Assembly (NCBI RefSeq): GCF_947501385.1
Contig: NZ_CANMVP010000004.1
Span: forward strand, 1 to 64,000
Length of the DNA: 64,000 nt
Direction: 5' to 3'
DNA from: an uncultured Polaribacter sp.
Lineage (GTDB): Bacteria; Bacteroidota; Bacteroidia; Flavobacteriales; Flavobacteriaceae
Positions 38,076 through 48,100 of this stretch are shown here, one piece after another. The stretch's first letter is position 1; the number at the start of each line of letters is the position of its first letter. The translations under genes were made by a program, and so were the position numbers. The notes under the pieces are model-generated. The model was not told the origin of the DNA, made no database searches, and worked only from the letters and a program-made list of their open reading frames with translations.

Positions 38076-39805
38076 AAAAACTAGCAATTGTTGGCTTTGG
38101 GCCAAGAGGCTTGAGTGCTTTAGAAAACCTATTTGTAGAAATTTCTAAAGAAAATTTAGCCATTAATATTCACACAACCCTTTTTGAAATAGAAAAAGAA
38201 TTAGGAACCAGTAAAGTTTGGAATACAAAGCAGCCAGCAATTAATTGGGTAAATATATCGGAAAGAGCTTTAAAGGATTTGGAAGGAAGGCCAGAACTTG
38301 TTTTTAAAAACGTGACCATTCCTTCATTTCCATCTTATTTAAAGTGGTCACATAGAGACGAGAAAAATCTAGATGAAACTGATGCAGATCAATTTCCTCC
38401 AAGAAAAAAGATAGGAAATTATTTGTCTGAAAGAGCAGACTCAATTGTAAATATTTTACTAGAACATAAAATGATTGCTGTTGAACAGGTTTTAATTACA
38501 GATCTAGAGTACAACGCAGACACAATTACTTTAATAGATTTAAAAAAGAACTCATATATTTTTGATGAAGTTGTACTAACCATTGGTCATCAACCCACTA
38601 AAATTGATGAAGATATCAAAGATTTTGAAATGCAGTCTATTGATGATGATAGGATAAGTTTTCCAGAAACCTATCCGATAGAAAATATTATCAATTCAAA
38701 AGCTATCAATAGCGAGAAAAACGTTGCTATTAGAGGTTTAGGTTTGGCAATGATAGATGCTGTTAGGGCTTTAACAATTGGTAAAGGTGGTCGCTTTAAA
38801 ATACTGAACAAATATACATTTGAGTCTGAATTTATTTCGGGAATAGATGTACCAAAAAAGATAATTCCGTACTCATTAGATGGCTTGCCGATAGTTTCCA
38901 AACCTTTAAATCCAAAGATTGATCGTCAATTCTCTTTATCTAAAACACAAGCTACGTATTTCGAGAAAACAATACGCGATGTTGCTGACGGAAATGTAGC
39001 AGTAGAAGACAATACCTTTTTAAAAGAAGCAATTGCAAAAATTAGTGTCGAAAATTATTTCGAACTAGAAAATAAACTTTTTGATGAAAATATAGACAAG
39101 ACTGCATTAGAAACAATTGTTATAAAATGGTTGACAGATCCAAATTACGCTCATAAACTCATTCAACCCACAAATTGTAGTACAGATCAAATTATTAGTT
39201 CTTTTGTAGAAATGGCCTGCGGAAAGAAAGCCGTCTCATTAGATTTTTGTGTCGGACAAGTCATTCGTCATTGCCAGCCCATTTTATACAAATCTTTCTC
39301 TCATGCGAATATTGATGAAACAATCATCGCTTCCGTAATTTTATTAGATGAACAAATGAAGCGCTATTCTTATGGGCCGCCTTTAGAGAGCATGCAACAA
39401 CTGCTAGCGTTGCATAAATGTAATCGTATCGATTTTAATTTCGCAAACAATCCTAATATTCGTAACGAACCTCATGCATGGAATTTTGAGAAAGAGGAAA
39501 ATTCAGTTGAGGTAACAGTAATCATAAACAGTGTGTTAAGTGCCCCTAAATTATTAGAAGTTTCTTCTTTAATTATTCAGAATTTATTAAGAAATGATTT
39601 GATAAAACCCATTCATTCTAAATTGGGCATTCATACACAAAAAGATGGGCTCATTTTAAACGCTCAAAATAATTCATTTCTACCCATTGCAGTTTTAGGA
39701 AGGTTGGCAAAAGGAAGTGTTATTGGTGTAGATGCGATATTAGAATGCTTTGGAACGAGAATAGAAGATTGGGCTGTGGGTTGTGTAAATAGATTAAAGG
39801 AATAA
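38072..39805 (+). CDS. FAD/NAD(P)-binding protein (HI0933/Pfam FAD_NAD-binding type)
   Basis: A 577-residue protein of the FAD-NAD(P)-binding family seen in Pfam entries for large unknown flavoproteins. The N-terminus LAIVGFGPRGLSALENLF is a Rossmann dinucleotide motif in which the third glycine follows an arginine (GxGPRG). A second motif is VAIRGLGLAMIDAVRAL. Proteins of this type resemble SidA/lysine N-hydroxylase-like monooxygenases without the full set of motifs. The function is unknown. It is coupled to the upstream metalloprotease-like gene and converges with the DUF4130 gene, 2 bases apart. Confidence 0.72.
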   Translation: MKKLAIVGFGPRGLSALENLFVEISKENLAINIHTTLFEIEKELGTSKVWNTKQPAINWVNISERALKDLEGRPELVFKNVTIPSFPSYLKWSHRDEKNLDETDADQFPPRKKIGNYLSERADSIVNILLEHKMIAVEQVLITDLEYNADTITLIDLKKNSYIFDEVVLTIGHQPTKIDEDIKDFEMQSIDDDRISFPETYPIENIINSKAINSEKNVAIRGLGLAMIDAVRALTIGKGGRFKILNKYTFESEFISGIDVPKKIIPYSLDGLPIVSKPLNPKIDRQFSLSKTQATYFEKTIRDVADGNVAVEDNTFLKEAIAKISVENYFELENKLFDENIDKTALETIVIKWLTDPNYAHKLIQPTNCSTDQIISSFVEMACGKKAVSLDFCVGQVIRHCQPILYKSFSHANIDETIIASVILLDEQMKRYSYGPPLESMQQLLALHKCNRIDFNFANNPNIRNEPHAWNFEKEENSVEVTVIINSVLSAPKLLEVSSLIIQNLLRNDLIKPIHSKLGIHTQKDGLILNAQNNSFLPIAVLGRLAKGSVIGVDAILECFGTRIEDWAVGCVNRLKE

Positions 39806-39807
39806 TT

Positions 39808-40578
39808 TTAAGGTTGTTTTTCACTTAAATATTTCCAATAGCGTTTTGGAACATGTCTAATATGTAATTTCATATTTTTCCTTTCGGTAATATTGGTGCT
39901 TTTAAAATAGTCTTGCCATAATTTCTGAAATTCAAATTCTTTTTCCGAAAAGAAGTTGTCATCTGTTTTAGAAAAGTCGAAATTCTTTGGAAAGTCCATT
40001 TGAATGATTTCCAAAGAATTTAAATCATAGTGCAAACCGTAATTTCTTTTAATATCATAAATAACCCATTTCTGATCGGCATATCTACTTTTAAAATGCT
40101 TAGAAATTAAAGGTAAAACATTAAAATCTGGTGCGATGTTTGCGAAGTAAATTTCATCTTTTGTTAATTTGAAACGAACAAAAGCTTCCATTCTATGTTT
40201 TTCTCTACTTACATTTTTTGCAATTTGAGAAGTCTTTAGTACGCTAGCATGTGTAAAATCGGTGTCTACCTTTTTTTTCGTACTAAAAATATATTGCAAA
40301 TAATCTAATAAGATATTTTCTATACCCAGCTGTTCACTTAAAAAAGCATAATACATTTTGGTAGCTGAAATTGCTGCAACCTTTCCTTTTAAACCTTGCC
40401 AAACCCTATCTGATTTCTCTTTATCAGTAATAATCGTTTCGTTTTCTGAGAACAATCCGTTTTGAATTAAGAATTCATTTTGAATAGAAACATCTTTTAA
40501 ATTGTATTCAAAAATATGAAATATGCACGTTAAAAAACCTTCAAAAGAACCATCATAAATTAAAATCTTTCCATTCAT
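39808..40578 (-). CDS. TIGR03915-type DUF4130 putative DNA metabolism protein
   Basis: A 256-residue protein starting LIYDGSFEGFLTCIFHIFEY, the signature opening of the TIGR03915/DUF4130 family, members of which co-occur with a radical SAM partner. It is the second gene of a two-gene unit with the radical SAM protein that starts 1 base upstream of its start. The C-terminus RHVPKRYWKYLSEKQP is rich in basic and aromatic residues, typical for the family. The family is thought to act in DNA repair or modification from genomic context, but the reaction is unknown. Confidence 0.87.
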   Translation of the reverse strand: MNGKILIYDGSFEGFLTCIFHIFEYNLKDVSIQNEFLIQNGLFSENETIITDKEKSDRVWQGLKGKVAAISATKMYYAFLSEQLGIENILLDYLQYIFSTKKKVDTDFTHASVLKTSQIAKNVSREKHRMEAFVRFKLTKDEIYFANIAPDFNVLPLISKHFKSRYADQKWVIYDIKRNYGLHYDLNSLEIIQMDFPKNFDFSKTDDNFFSEKEFEFQKLWQDYFKSTNITERKNMKLHIRHVPKRYWKYLSEKQP

Positions 40579-40579
40579 T

Positions 40580-41896
40580 TTAAGAAAATAGATTTAATTG
40601 TGGACTTAATAGTTTTTCATATTTGCTCTTTGAATTTTTAAAAATGCTTGCTTTAATTTTTTCAGCAGTTAAATCTCTTCTTTCAAATTGATGGCTATCA
40701 CAAACTAAAAAATATTGTGCTCTGTTAAATGCAATTCCAATTTTTTTAAGATGTTCCCAATTCAACCTTCTGTGTTTTCTTGCCATTACAATCTTTGCAA
40801 CAGATTTCATACCAACTCCAGGTACTCTAGCCAACATTCTTTTCTCTGCTTTATTAACATCTACAGGGAACTCGTGTAAATTTCTTAAGGCCCAACTTAA
40901 CTTTGGATCGATGTCTAAATCTAAATTTTGATGGTTCTGATTTACAATTTCGCTAGTTTGAAATCCATAAAAACGTGTCAACCAATCTGATTGATACAAT
41001 CTGTTTTCTCTTAACATTGGCACTTCACTACCAATTTTTGGCAAACGGCTGTCTAAACTTATTGGAACATAACCTGAGTAATAGACTCTTTTAAGATTGT
41101 AATTTTTATAATAATGCTCTGCGGTTTTTAAAATTTGAAAATCATTTTCTCCGCTTGCACCAACTATCATTTGTGTACTTTGACCTGCAGGAGCGTATTT
41201 AGGCGTACTTTTTATAATTTTCTTTTCTGCTTTGTATTGAATAATTTCATTTTTCACCTTTTCCATAGGTTTTATAAAATCTTCAAAATTCTTATCGGGT
41301 GCCAATAACTTTAGCCCAGATTTTGTAGGAATCTCAATATTCACACTCAATCGATCAGCATACAAACCCGCTTCTCGCATCAATTCATCTGAAGCTCCTG
41401 GTATGGATTTTAAATGGATATAGCCATTAAAATTTTCTTCTATTCGTAACTTTTTTGCGACAGCAACTAAGCGTTCCATCGTATAATCTGCACTTTTAAA
41501 AATTCCAGAACTTAAAAACAAACCTTCAATATAGTTTCTTCTATAAAAATTAATAGTCAAATCTACTACTTCTTGCACTTTAAAAGCGGCGCGTTTTACA
41601 TCGTTACTTTTTCTGGTAACACAATAGGCACAATCAAAAATACAGTAGTTGGTTAACAGAATTTTAAGTAGAGAAACGCAACGCCCGTCTTCTGTATACG
41701 AATGGCAGATGCCCATTCCCGTAGAATCCCCAATGCCCTTATTTGTATTTTTTCTTTGACTACCGCTTGAAGAACAAGAGACGTCATATTTAGCAGCATC
41801 TGCTAAAATTTTAAGTTTTTCTAAAGTTCTTTCAAAAGACATAAGTTGTTGGTATTGAGTAAATTGTTTTAATAACGATGTAGGGTTTAAAATCAT
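40580..41896 (-). CDS. TIGR03916-type putative DNA repair radical SAM protein
   Basis: A 438-residue radical SAM enzyme. The [4Fe-4S]-binding cysteines are Cys85, Cys89 and Cys92 (CIFDCAYC). The C-terminal part (about 355-385) has a helix-hairpin-helix turn VPGVGMKSVAKI, a DNA-binding element. Members pair with the DUF4130 protein encoded directly downstream (1-base gap), as here. The expected action is on DNA, possibly reversing or introducing a base modification; this is inference from context and domain content. Length and motif order are typical. Confidence 0.88.
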   Translation of the reverse strand: MILNPTSLLKQFTQYQQLMSFERTLEKLKILADAAKYDVSCSSSGSQRKNTNKGIGDSTGMGICHSYTEDGRCVSLLKILLTNYCIFDCAYCVTRKSNDVKRAAFKVQEVVDLTINFYRRNYIEGLFLSSGIFKSADYTMERLVAVAKKLRIEENFNGYIHLKSIPGASDELMREAGLYADRLSVNIEIPTKSGLKLLAPDKNFEDFIKPMEKVKNEIIQYKAEKKIIKSTPKYAPAGQSTQMIVGASGENDFQILKTAEHYYKNYNLKRVYYSGYVPISLDSRLPKIGSEVPMLRENRLYQSDWLTRFYGFQTSEIVNQNHQNLDLDIDPKLSWALRNLHEFPVDVNKAEKRMLARVPGVGMKSVAKIVMARKHRRLNWEHLKKIGIAFNRAQYFLVCDSHQFERRDLTAEKIKASIFKNSKSKYEKLLSPQLNLFS

Positions 41897-41967
41897 TACA
41901 ATTTACAATTTCTAACCATCAAAATTCCGTTTCTGAATGACATTTTTCCAGCGATAAAAACTGTTTC

Positions 41968-41996
41968 ACAAAAAAAACCGACGTTTAAAGTCGGTT
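41968..41996 (-). terminator. rho-independent terminator downstream of the ferritin-like gene
   Basis: On the minus strand AACCGAC-tttaaac-GTCGGTT forms a hairpin (41976-41996) followed by a U tract (from 41975 leftward). It lies just past the stop of the DUF892 gene and before the radical SAM gene, so those two are separate transcripts. Confidence 0.83.
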
Positions 41997-42021
41997 CTAA
42001 TCTATTTTAATGAAAGAAAAA

Positions 42022-42507
42022 TTATGCGATTGCTTCTTCGTTAATTCTTTTCTTCGCCATTTCGCCTAATTTTTCATCAACATTGTATTTTTGATCTAAA
42101 ATGTTCTGTAATTTTTCTGCAATGGTATCTTCTTTTAATTCTTTAGCATACCTTACTGAGGTTCCATATGCTGAAATTTCATAATGCATCATTCTTTGAA
42201 CACGTGCAATTAAACCAGCATCTTTTACATTGGCTGTCATATCGTGTTTTAATAAGCCTTTACATTCTTTAATCAAGCCTTCCATTGCTTCACATTTAGA
42301 ATTTCCAGGATTGGTGTTTAAAGTAGCAGCAATTTGTCTAACTTCTTCTAATTGTGTTTTATTTTGATCACTATACTTTGTGAGTAAATCTGTTAATTTG
42401 GCGTCTGAGGCTTCGTCAATTAATTGCGGAAAAGTTTCCTTTAATTGTTTTTCTGCAGAATATAAATCTTGAATTTCATGTTCGAATAAATCTCTTAAGG
42501 TTTTCAT
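42022..42507 (-). CDS. DUF892 ferritin-like protein (YciE/YciF family)
   Basis: A 161-residue all-helical protein. It opens with TLRDLFEHEIQDLYSAEKQL, the typical YciF start in which Glu and His residues belong to a di-metal four-helix bundle, and has HYEISAYGTSVRYAKEL late in the chain with the second pair of metal ligands. Members are stress-linked ferritin-like proteins; a catalytic role is not established. It has its own terminator and an upstream AT-rich gap of about 270 bases (42508-42778) in which I see no credible gene. Confidence 0.9.
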   Translation of the reverse strand: MKTLRDLFEHEIQDLYSAEKQLKETFPQLIDEASDAKLTDLLTKYSDQNKTQLEEVRQIAATLNTNPGNSKCEAMEGLIKECKGLLKHDMTANVKDAGLIARVQRMMHYEISAYGTSVRYAKELKEDTIAEKLQNILDQKYNVDEKLGEMAKKRINEEAIA

Positions 42508-42778
42508 AATACTATTTTTTAAATTAATACTTGCTCAAAAATACATTAGATTCTAAGTTCTGTTGTGCGGTATTGCGATAGTCTTTAACCCAAATAATAT
42601 GTTAACTTTTCATTTGGTTTTCATTAATGTTTTGAGTTGTAAATTAATTAATTTTCGTAATCTTGCTACATATTATTTGATAATGATACCTAAATGTATT
42701 TTTTCGGCATGTTTTTTAAAAGGTATAATTAGAAAAATGATGTGCCCCAAAATAATTTTAGTTTAAAAAAATAGAAAA

Positions 42779-43849
42779 ATGGTAAAGAAATTTTTGATTG
42801 GTTTTGGAATAGTAGCAATAATCCTTACAATTACTCCGTATATTCCTGTTGATTATTGGTGGATAAGAATGTTCGATTTCCCGCATACACAATTAACCAT
42901 GCTTACTTCAATAGCAATCTTAGTCTATTTGATAAAATTTGATGTTAAAAATAGTAAAGATTACGCGTTTATTAGTGTTTTAATTTTTTGTTGTGGGTAT
43001 CAATTTGTAAAAATATATCCCTATACACCATTGGCAACGGTTGAGGTATTCGATTCTAGCGCTGAATCTCATCAGAAACTAAAAATTTTCACCGCTAACG
43101 TGTTGCAAGAAAACGAAAAGAGTCATTTGCTGATTCAAGAAATTGAGACCTTGAATCCAGATATTATTCTTTTGACAGAAGTGAATAAAAGGTGGCTAAA
43201 AAGTCTGCATAGCACCATAAACAAGGCTTATGCATTTAAATATGAAATTCCTTTAGAAAATGCTTACGGAATGGCATTGTACTCTAAATTAGAATTGGTA
43301 AATCCTACCACAAAATTTTTAGTTGCTGATAGCATTCCGTCTATTCATACAAAAGCGCTGTTGAAAAGCGGAGATGTTATACAGCTTTATGCGATTCATC
43401 CTACACCGCCTGTACCTCAGGAAAATATGATGTCTACAGATAGAGATGCAGAAATGATGATGGTTGCTAAAATGAGTTTAGCATCTGAACTTCCTGTAAT
43501 TGTTTTTGGTGATTTTAATGATGTTGCTTGGTCTGTAACCTCAAAACTTTTTGCCAATGTTAGTGGTTTGCTAGATGCCAGAATTGGAAGAGGCATGTTT
43601 AATACCTATAGTGCTAGAAGTTATATTCTGAAATGGCCTTTAGACCATATATTTATATCAAGTGAATTTAGAGTTCAAAAAATAGAAGTTAGAGATGATA
43701 TTTTTTCAGATCATTATCCATTGTATACAGAGTTTACATACGAACCAAAAAAATCTTCTGAACAAAAACCAGAAGCGGCTTCTGCAGAAGATTTAGCATT
43801 TGCGAATGATCAAATTGAAAATTTCTTAGAGCAAAAAAAGAACAACTAA
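42779..43849 (+). CDS. membrane-anchored endonuclease/exonuclease/phosphatase family protein
   Basis: A 356-residue protein. The first 90 residues hold about three hydrophobic helices and the remainder is an EEP (DNase I-like) domain: TANVLQENEKSH (metal-side Asn), LLTEVNKRW, VFGDFNDVAW (the D-x-N catalytic motif) and LDHIFISSEF, SDHYPLYTEF (late catalytic Asp-His). The membrane part orients the active site to the periplasm or surface. Homologs hydrolyse phosphodiester or phospholipid head groups; the substrate is unknown. It ends 19 bases from the convergent GH3 gene. Confidence 0.85.
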   Translation: MVKKFLIGFGIVAIILTITPYIPVDYWWIRMFDFPHTQLTMLTSIAILVYLIKFDVKNSKDYAFISVLIFCCGYQFVKIYPYTPLATVEVFDSSAESHQKLKIFTANVLQENEKSHLLIQEIETLNPDIILLTEVNKRWLKSLHSTINKAYAFKYEIPLENAYGMALYSKLELVNPTTKFLVADSIPSIHTKALLKSGDVIQLYAIHPTPPVPQENMMSTDRDAEMMMVAKMSLASELPVIVFGDFNDVAWSVTSKLFANVSGLLDARIGRGMFNTYSARSYILKWPLDHIFISSEFRVQKIEVRDDIFSDHYPLYTEFTYEPKKSSEQKPEAASAEDLAFANDQIENFLEQKKNN

Positions 43850-43868
43850 TTTTTAAATGGGAAGAGTG

Positions 43869-45386
43869 TTAATTTACAAACGCTTCCCATTCAGCGAATT
43901 TTTCTTCATTCATTACACGTTCCATTTTAACTTGTCCGCCTTTTTTCTTATTGCTATCATTCCAATCGTGAAATTTTTCTACAGGGATTACTGTTACTTT
44001 TACCCCTTTTAAAGCTTTGCTTCTAGCAACTTTATAATTCTTATTAGCTTCTTTTAGAAAATTGTCTAATGCTTCAACAATCATATCATTATTAGCCTCT
44101 AAATCTGTACCTAGATACCAAGAGTGGTAAAATTCACCATCTTCAAATCTTTTTGCACTGATGGTATATTCTGTAATTTTGGTTGAGAGTTTTTCCTCTA
44201 AATGTTTGATGGCATCATCCATTTTATTTACAGATAGCTGAGAACCAACGGTATTTAGGAAAAATTTTGTTCTTCCCGTAATTTTAATTTCTGCCTTTTC
44301 AATATTTGTAAATTCGATGGTGTCTCCAATTAAATATCTCCACGCACCACTAACAGTACTAATAATTAAAATATAATCTTGATTGAGTTGTACCTGATCT
44401 AAAGTAAACGAAGGCGCATCTTGTTTGATAGCGCCATCTTCATTGATAAAATCTGGGTTCATGGGAACAAATTCAAAATAAATACCATTGTCTGTATTTA
44501 ATTGCATTGCATCTGTATCTGGTCTTACCTGAGTTGCAATATATCCTTCGGAAGCTAAATAGGTGTCAATAACAGTTACGGGTTTTCCTAAAAGTGCTTT
44601 AAAACTTTTTTCATACGGACCAAAAGCAACACCACCAGAAGTGTATACTTGCAAATTTGGCCAGATTTCATGAATGTTTTTCAATTGATGGAACTCTATT
44701 ACTTTTTGTAGCATTAATTCTATCCAAGCAGGTATTCCGCTTAGTGCACCAATGTCCCAAGTTTTTGCATTTTCTGCGATGTGTTGTACACGTTCATCCC
44801 AATCATCTATTTTAGCAATTTCTTCACCTGGTTTGTAGTATCCTTTAAACCAAAATGGAATGTTGCTGGCGCTAATTCCGCTAATTTCACCTTCTAAATG
44901 GTCGTCTTTTTCATCTAAATCTGTAGAACTTCCTAACATCATGATATCCTTTTCGAAGAAATCTGCAGGCAATTCAAAATTATTTAAAGATGTAACTTGT
45001 TTTATTCCAGAGCTTTTAATGGCAGCAATCATGTCATCAGTAACTGGAATTCTTTTACTTGTTTTTCCTGTAGTACCAGAACTCAGTGCGAAGTAAGACG
45101 GCGTTCCTGGCCAAGTAACATCTAATTCACCTTCATGAATTTTATACCACCACTTATCATTTAAAGAATTATAGTCAAAATATGGAACATCGTCTGCAAA
45201 AGATTCTTGCAAATCATCACTTAATAAAATTGTTTTAAAGTTATAAGCTTCCCCAAACTGTGTGTCTTTTGCAGTATCTAAAAGATTTTTTAAGACCTCT
45301 TTTTGAGATTCTATATGATTTGGTTCAGATGTAAGAGTGTCCGTTAAGTTTATAATTCCTTTAATGATGCTTCCTAAAATTGCCAT
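43869..45386 (-). CDS. GH3-family acyl-adenylating amide synthetase
   Basis: A 505-residue GH3-fold enzyme. It has FALSSGTTGKTSKRIPVT (phosphate-binding loop of the acyl-adenylate family), a mid-protein YTSGGVAFGPYEKSF and a C-terminal domain with YLIGDTIEF and ITGRTKFFLNTVGSQLSV. Plant GH3 proteins conjugate acids such as auxin or jasmonate to amino acids through an adenylate. The bacterial homologs are widespread in Bacteroidota, with unknown natural substrates. It has its own promoter region upstream, and no obvious partner gene. Confidence 0.87.
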   Translation of the reverse strand: MAILGSIIKGIINLTDTLTSEPNHIESQKEVLKNLLDTAKDTQFGEAYNFKTILLSDDLQESFADDVPYFDYNSLNDKWWYKIHEGELDVTWPGTPSYFALSSGTTGKTSKRIPVTDDMIAAIKSSGIKQVTSLNNFELPADFFEKDIMMLGSSTDLDEKDDHLEGEISGISASNIPFWFKGYYKPGEEIAKIDDWDERVQHIAENAKTWDIGALSGIPAWIELMLQKVIEFHQLKNIHEIWPNLQVYTSGGVAFGPYEKSFKALLGKPVTVIDTYLASEGYIATQVRPDTDAMQLNTDNGIYFEFVPMNPDFINEDGAIKQDAPSFTLDQVQLNQDYILIISTVSGAWRYLIGDTIEFTNIEKAEIKITGRTKFFLNTVGSQLSVNKMDDAIKHLEEKLSTKITEYTISAKRFEDGEFYHSWYLGTDLEANNDMIVEALDNFLKEANKNYKVARSKALKGVKVTVIPVEKFHDWNDSNKKKGGQVKMERVMNEEKFAEWEAFVN

Positions 45387-45495
45387 TGGTTGTATTTTTT
45401 AACAAAGATGACATTAGAAACTGTATAAAATTAACTCTATTGATTTTTTAGTGAATGCAATAGAAATTTTTTTCGAGAAATTAGTCCGTTAGATT

Positions 45496-46005
45496 TTAAT
45501 TCTGGTATGCTCCTGATGAATAGGTAAGCTCATAGCTGTGGGTATAAATTTCGAAAACAATCCCAAAAGGATCTTGTACATACACCATTTTATAAGGTTT
45601 ATCATTCGGATAATATGCTCTTATTGGCATTCTTTGTTTCCCACCGTGTGCTACTATTTTTTCTGTCAAAGCTTCAATATTTGGGTCTTGAACACAAAAA
45701 TGGAAAAGTCCTGTATTAAATGGATTAAACTCTGGAGCTTCTTTTTTACCATTTGGAAATGAAAACAATTCGATACCAATGCCGTCTGAAGTAGACATGT
45801 GAGCAATTTCAAATTCTTGCCAATCCTCACCAAAAACATCAATACACATCTGTCCGATTGCAGTATCACTTTCTTTTTGAACTTTTGATGGAGCCATAAT
45901 GATATACCAGCCCATTACTTCTTGATAAAATTCAACAGCCTTGTGAATATCAGGAACTGTAATTCCAATATGAGAAAACGATCTTGGGTGTCTTTGTGTA
46001 TTCAT
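45496..46005 (-). CDS. VOC-family protein (glyoxalase/dioxygenase fold)
   Basis: A 169-residue protein with the two beta-alpha-beta-beta-beta modules of the vicinal oxygen chelate superfamily. Candidate metal ligands are His in FSHIGITVPD, Glu in GIGIELFSF, His in GLFHFCVQD and Glu in GIVFEIYTHS. It could be a lactoylglutathione lyase-like enzyme, a ring-cleaving dioxygenase or a resistance protein. The gene stands between the GH3 and methylmalonyl-CoA mutase genes, which gives no clear clue. Confidence 0.83.
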   Translation of the reverse strand: MNTQRHPRSFSHIGITVPDIHKAVEFYQEVMGWYIIMAPSKVQKESDTAIGQMCIDVFGEDWQEFEIAHMSTSDGIGIELFSFPNGKKEAPEFNPFNTGLFHFCVQDPNIEALTEKIVAHGGKQRMPIRAYYPNDKPYKMVYVQDPFGIVFEIYTHSYELTYSSGAYQN

Positions 46006-46039
46006 ATAACTTGTTTTATAAATTTAAAAAACAGCTATT

Positions 46040-48100
46040 TTATTCAGCAATACTATCAATTAGAATGGTTAGCATGTCTATTGCAGCTTGCGCAATTTTA
46101 GTTCCAGGACCAAAAATACCCACAGCTCCAGCATCAAATAAATATTGATAATCTTGTGCTGGTATTACACCACCAACAATGACCATGATATCTTCACGTT
46201 CGTATTTTTTTAATTCAGCAATTACTTGAGGTACCAATGTTTTATGACCCGCTGCTAAAGAAGAAATACCTAAAATATGCACATCATTTTCTACCGCTTG
46301 TTTTGTAGCTTCCATTGGTGTTTGAAATAATGGACCAATATCTACATCAAAACCTAAATCTGCATATCCCGTAGCCACTACTTTTGCACCTCTGTCATGA
46401 CCGTCTTGCCCTAATTTAGCAATCATAATTCTTGGACGTCTGCCTTCTAATTCAGCAAATTTATCTGCCAAATCTTTTGCTTCCTTAAAGAGTTTGTCTT
46501 CTTTAATTTCTTTACTATACACGCCAGAAATGGTTTTGTGAACTGCTTTATGTCTCCCAAATACTTCTTCTAAAGCATCTGATATTTCACCTAAAGTAGC
46601 CCTATTTTTTGCTGCCTTTACAGCCAAATCTAATAAGTTTTGTTTTCCAGATTTTGCGGCTTTGGTCAAAGCTACTAAAGATTTTTCTACTGCTAGACTA
46701 TTTCTTTCAGATTTTAGTGTTTCTAATCTTTCAATTTGAGATTTTCTAACAGATTCGTTATCTACTTCTAAAATATGTAAAGGATCTTCTTGTTCTAGTT
46801 GATATTTATTAACACCTACAATGATGTCTTGTCCACTGTCAATTTTAGCTTGTTTCTTGGCGGCAGCTTCTTCAATTCTCATTTTCGGAATTCCTTTTTC
46901 GATGGCTTTTGTCATGCCTCCTAATTCCTCAACTTCTAACATCAATTCCCAAGCACTGTTTGCAATATCTTCTGTTAGTTTTTCTACATGATAACTGCCT
47001 GCCCAAGGATCTACTGTTTTGGTAATATGTGTTTCTTGTTGTAGAAAGATTTGTGTGTTTCTGGCAATTCGTGCAGAAAAATCTGTAGGCAATGCAATGG
47101 CTTCATCTAATGCATTTGTATGTAGACTTTGTGTGCCCCCAAAAACAGCCGCCATCGCTTCTATTGTAGTTCTAGCAACATTGTTAAAAGGATCTTGCTC
47201 GGTTAAACTCCAACCACTTGTCTGGCAATGTGTTCTTAGCGTTAAAGATTTTGAGTTTTTAGGGTTGAATTTCTTCACAATTTTAGCCCACAACATTCTT
47301 GCAGCTCTTAGTTTGGCAATTTCTGTAAAATGATCCATACCAATTGCCCAGAAAAATGATAATCTCGGGGCAAAAGAATCAATGTCCATTCCTGCATCAA
47401 TGCCTTTTTTAATATATTCTAAACCATCTGCCAATGTATATGCCAACTCAATTTCTGCGGTGGCACCCGCTTCTTGCATGTGATAGCCAGAAATAGAAAT
47501 TGAATTAAATTTCGGCATATTTTTACTGGTATATTTAAAAATATCAGCAATAATTTCCATAGATGGAGCAGGAGGGTAGATATAGGTATTTCTCACCATA
47601 AATTCTTTTAAAATATCATTCTGTATGGTGCCTGAAAGATGTTCTAATAAAACTCCTTGTTCTTCTGCAGCGACAATATAAAAGGCTAAAATTGGAAGTA
47701 CAGCACCATTCATCGTCATAGAAACAGACATTTTATCTAATGGAATCTGATCGAATAAAATTTTCATGTCCTCAACAGAATCTATGGCAACACCTGCTTT
47801 ACCAACATCTCCTTGTACGCGTTCATGGTCTGAATCATAACCTCTGTGGGTTGCTAAATCAAAAGCAACAGACAAGCCTTTTTGACCCGCTTCTAAATTT
47901 CTTCTATAAAAAGCATTGCTTTCTTCTGCAGTAGAAAAACCTGCGTATTGTCTAATGGTCCATGGTCTTCTAACATACATTGTAGCATAAGGCCCGCGTA
48001 AATTAGGTGCAATTCCTGCCACAAAATCTTCGTGAGGAAAAGATTTTTTTTCTTTTTCCTTTTTGATAAGTTGTATGTTTTCAATAGATTTTCTATTCAT
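46040..48100 (-). CDS. scpA: methylmalonyl-CoA mutase large subunit
   Basis: A 686-residue adenosylcobalamin-dependent mutase. The N-terminal barrel includes [21 protein letters not shown], which lines the CoA-binding tunnel. The C-terminal B12-binding domain has DGHDRG (His near 568, the lower cobalt ligand), ISSLAAGH and [12 protein letters not shown]. It isomerises succinyl-CoA and (R)-methylmalonyl-CoA in propionate metabolism. The small subunit is encoded at 48425-49786, with a small membrane-protein gene between; its start overlaps that gene by 8 bases. Confidence 0.95.
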   Translation of the reverse strand: MNRKSIENIQLIKKEKEKKSFPHEDFVAGIAPNLRGPYATMYVRRPWTIRQYAGFSTAEESNAFYRRNLEAGQKGLSVAFDLATHRGYDSDHERVQGDVGKAGVAIDSVEDMKILFDQIPLDKMSVSMTMNGAVLPILAFYIVAAEEQGVLLEHLSGTIQNDILKEFMVRNTYIYPPAPSMEIIADIFKYTSKNMPKFNSISISGYHMQEAGATAEIELAYTLADGLEYIKKGIDAGMDIDSFAPRLSFFWAIGMDHFTEIAKLRAARMLWAKIVKKFNPKNSKSLTLRTHCQTSGWSLTEQDPFNNVARTTIEAMAAVFGGTQSLHTNALDEAIALPTDFSARIARNTQIFLQQETHITKTVDPWAGSYHVEKLTEDIANSAWELMLEVEELGGMTKAIEKGIPKMRIEEAAAKKQAKIDSGQDIIVGVNKYQLEQEDPLHILEVDNESVRKSQIERLETLKSERNSLAVEKSLVALTKAAKSGKQNLLDLAVKAAKNRATLGEISDALEEVFGRHKAVHKTISGVYSKEIKEDKLFKEAKDLADKFAELEGRRPRIMIAKLGQDGHDRGAKVVATGYADLGFDVDIGPLFQTPMEATKQAVENDVHILGISSLAAGHKTLVPQVIAELKKYEREDIMVIVGGVIPAQDYQYLFDAGAVGIFGPGTKIAQAAIDMLTILIDSIAE

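Noticed and set aside
42563..42766. A plus-strand frame in the gap between the ferritin-like and EEP genes
   Set aside because: The translated sequence is low in complexity, cysteine- and phenylalanine-rich, with no matching family, and the gap has the look of ordinary AT-rich spacer.
47019..47333. A plus-strand frame antisense to the mutase gene
   Set aside because: It is a shadow of the strongly supported methylmalonyl-CoA mutase reading frame.
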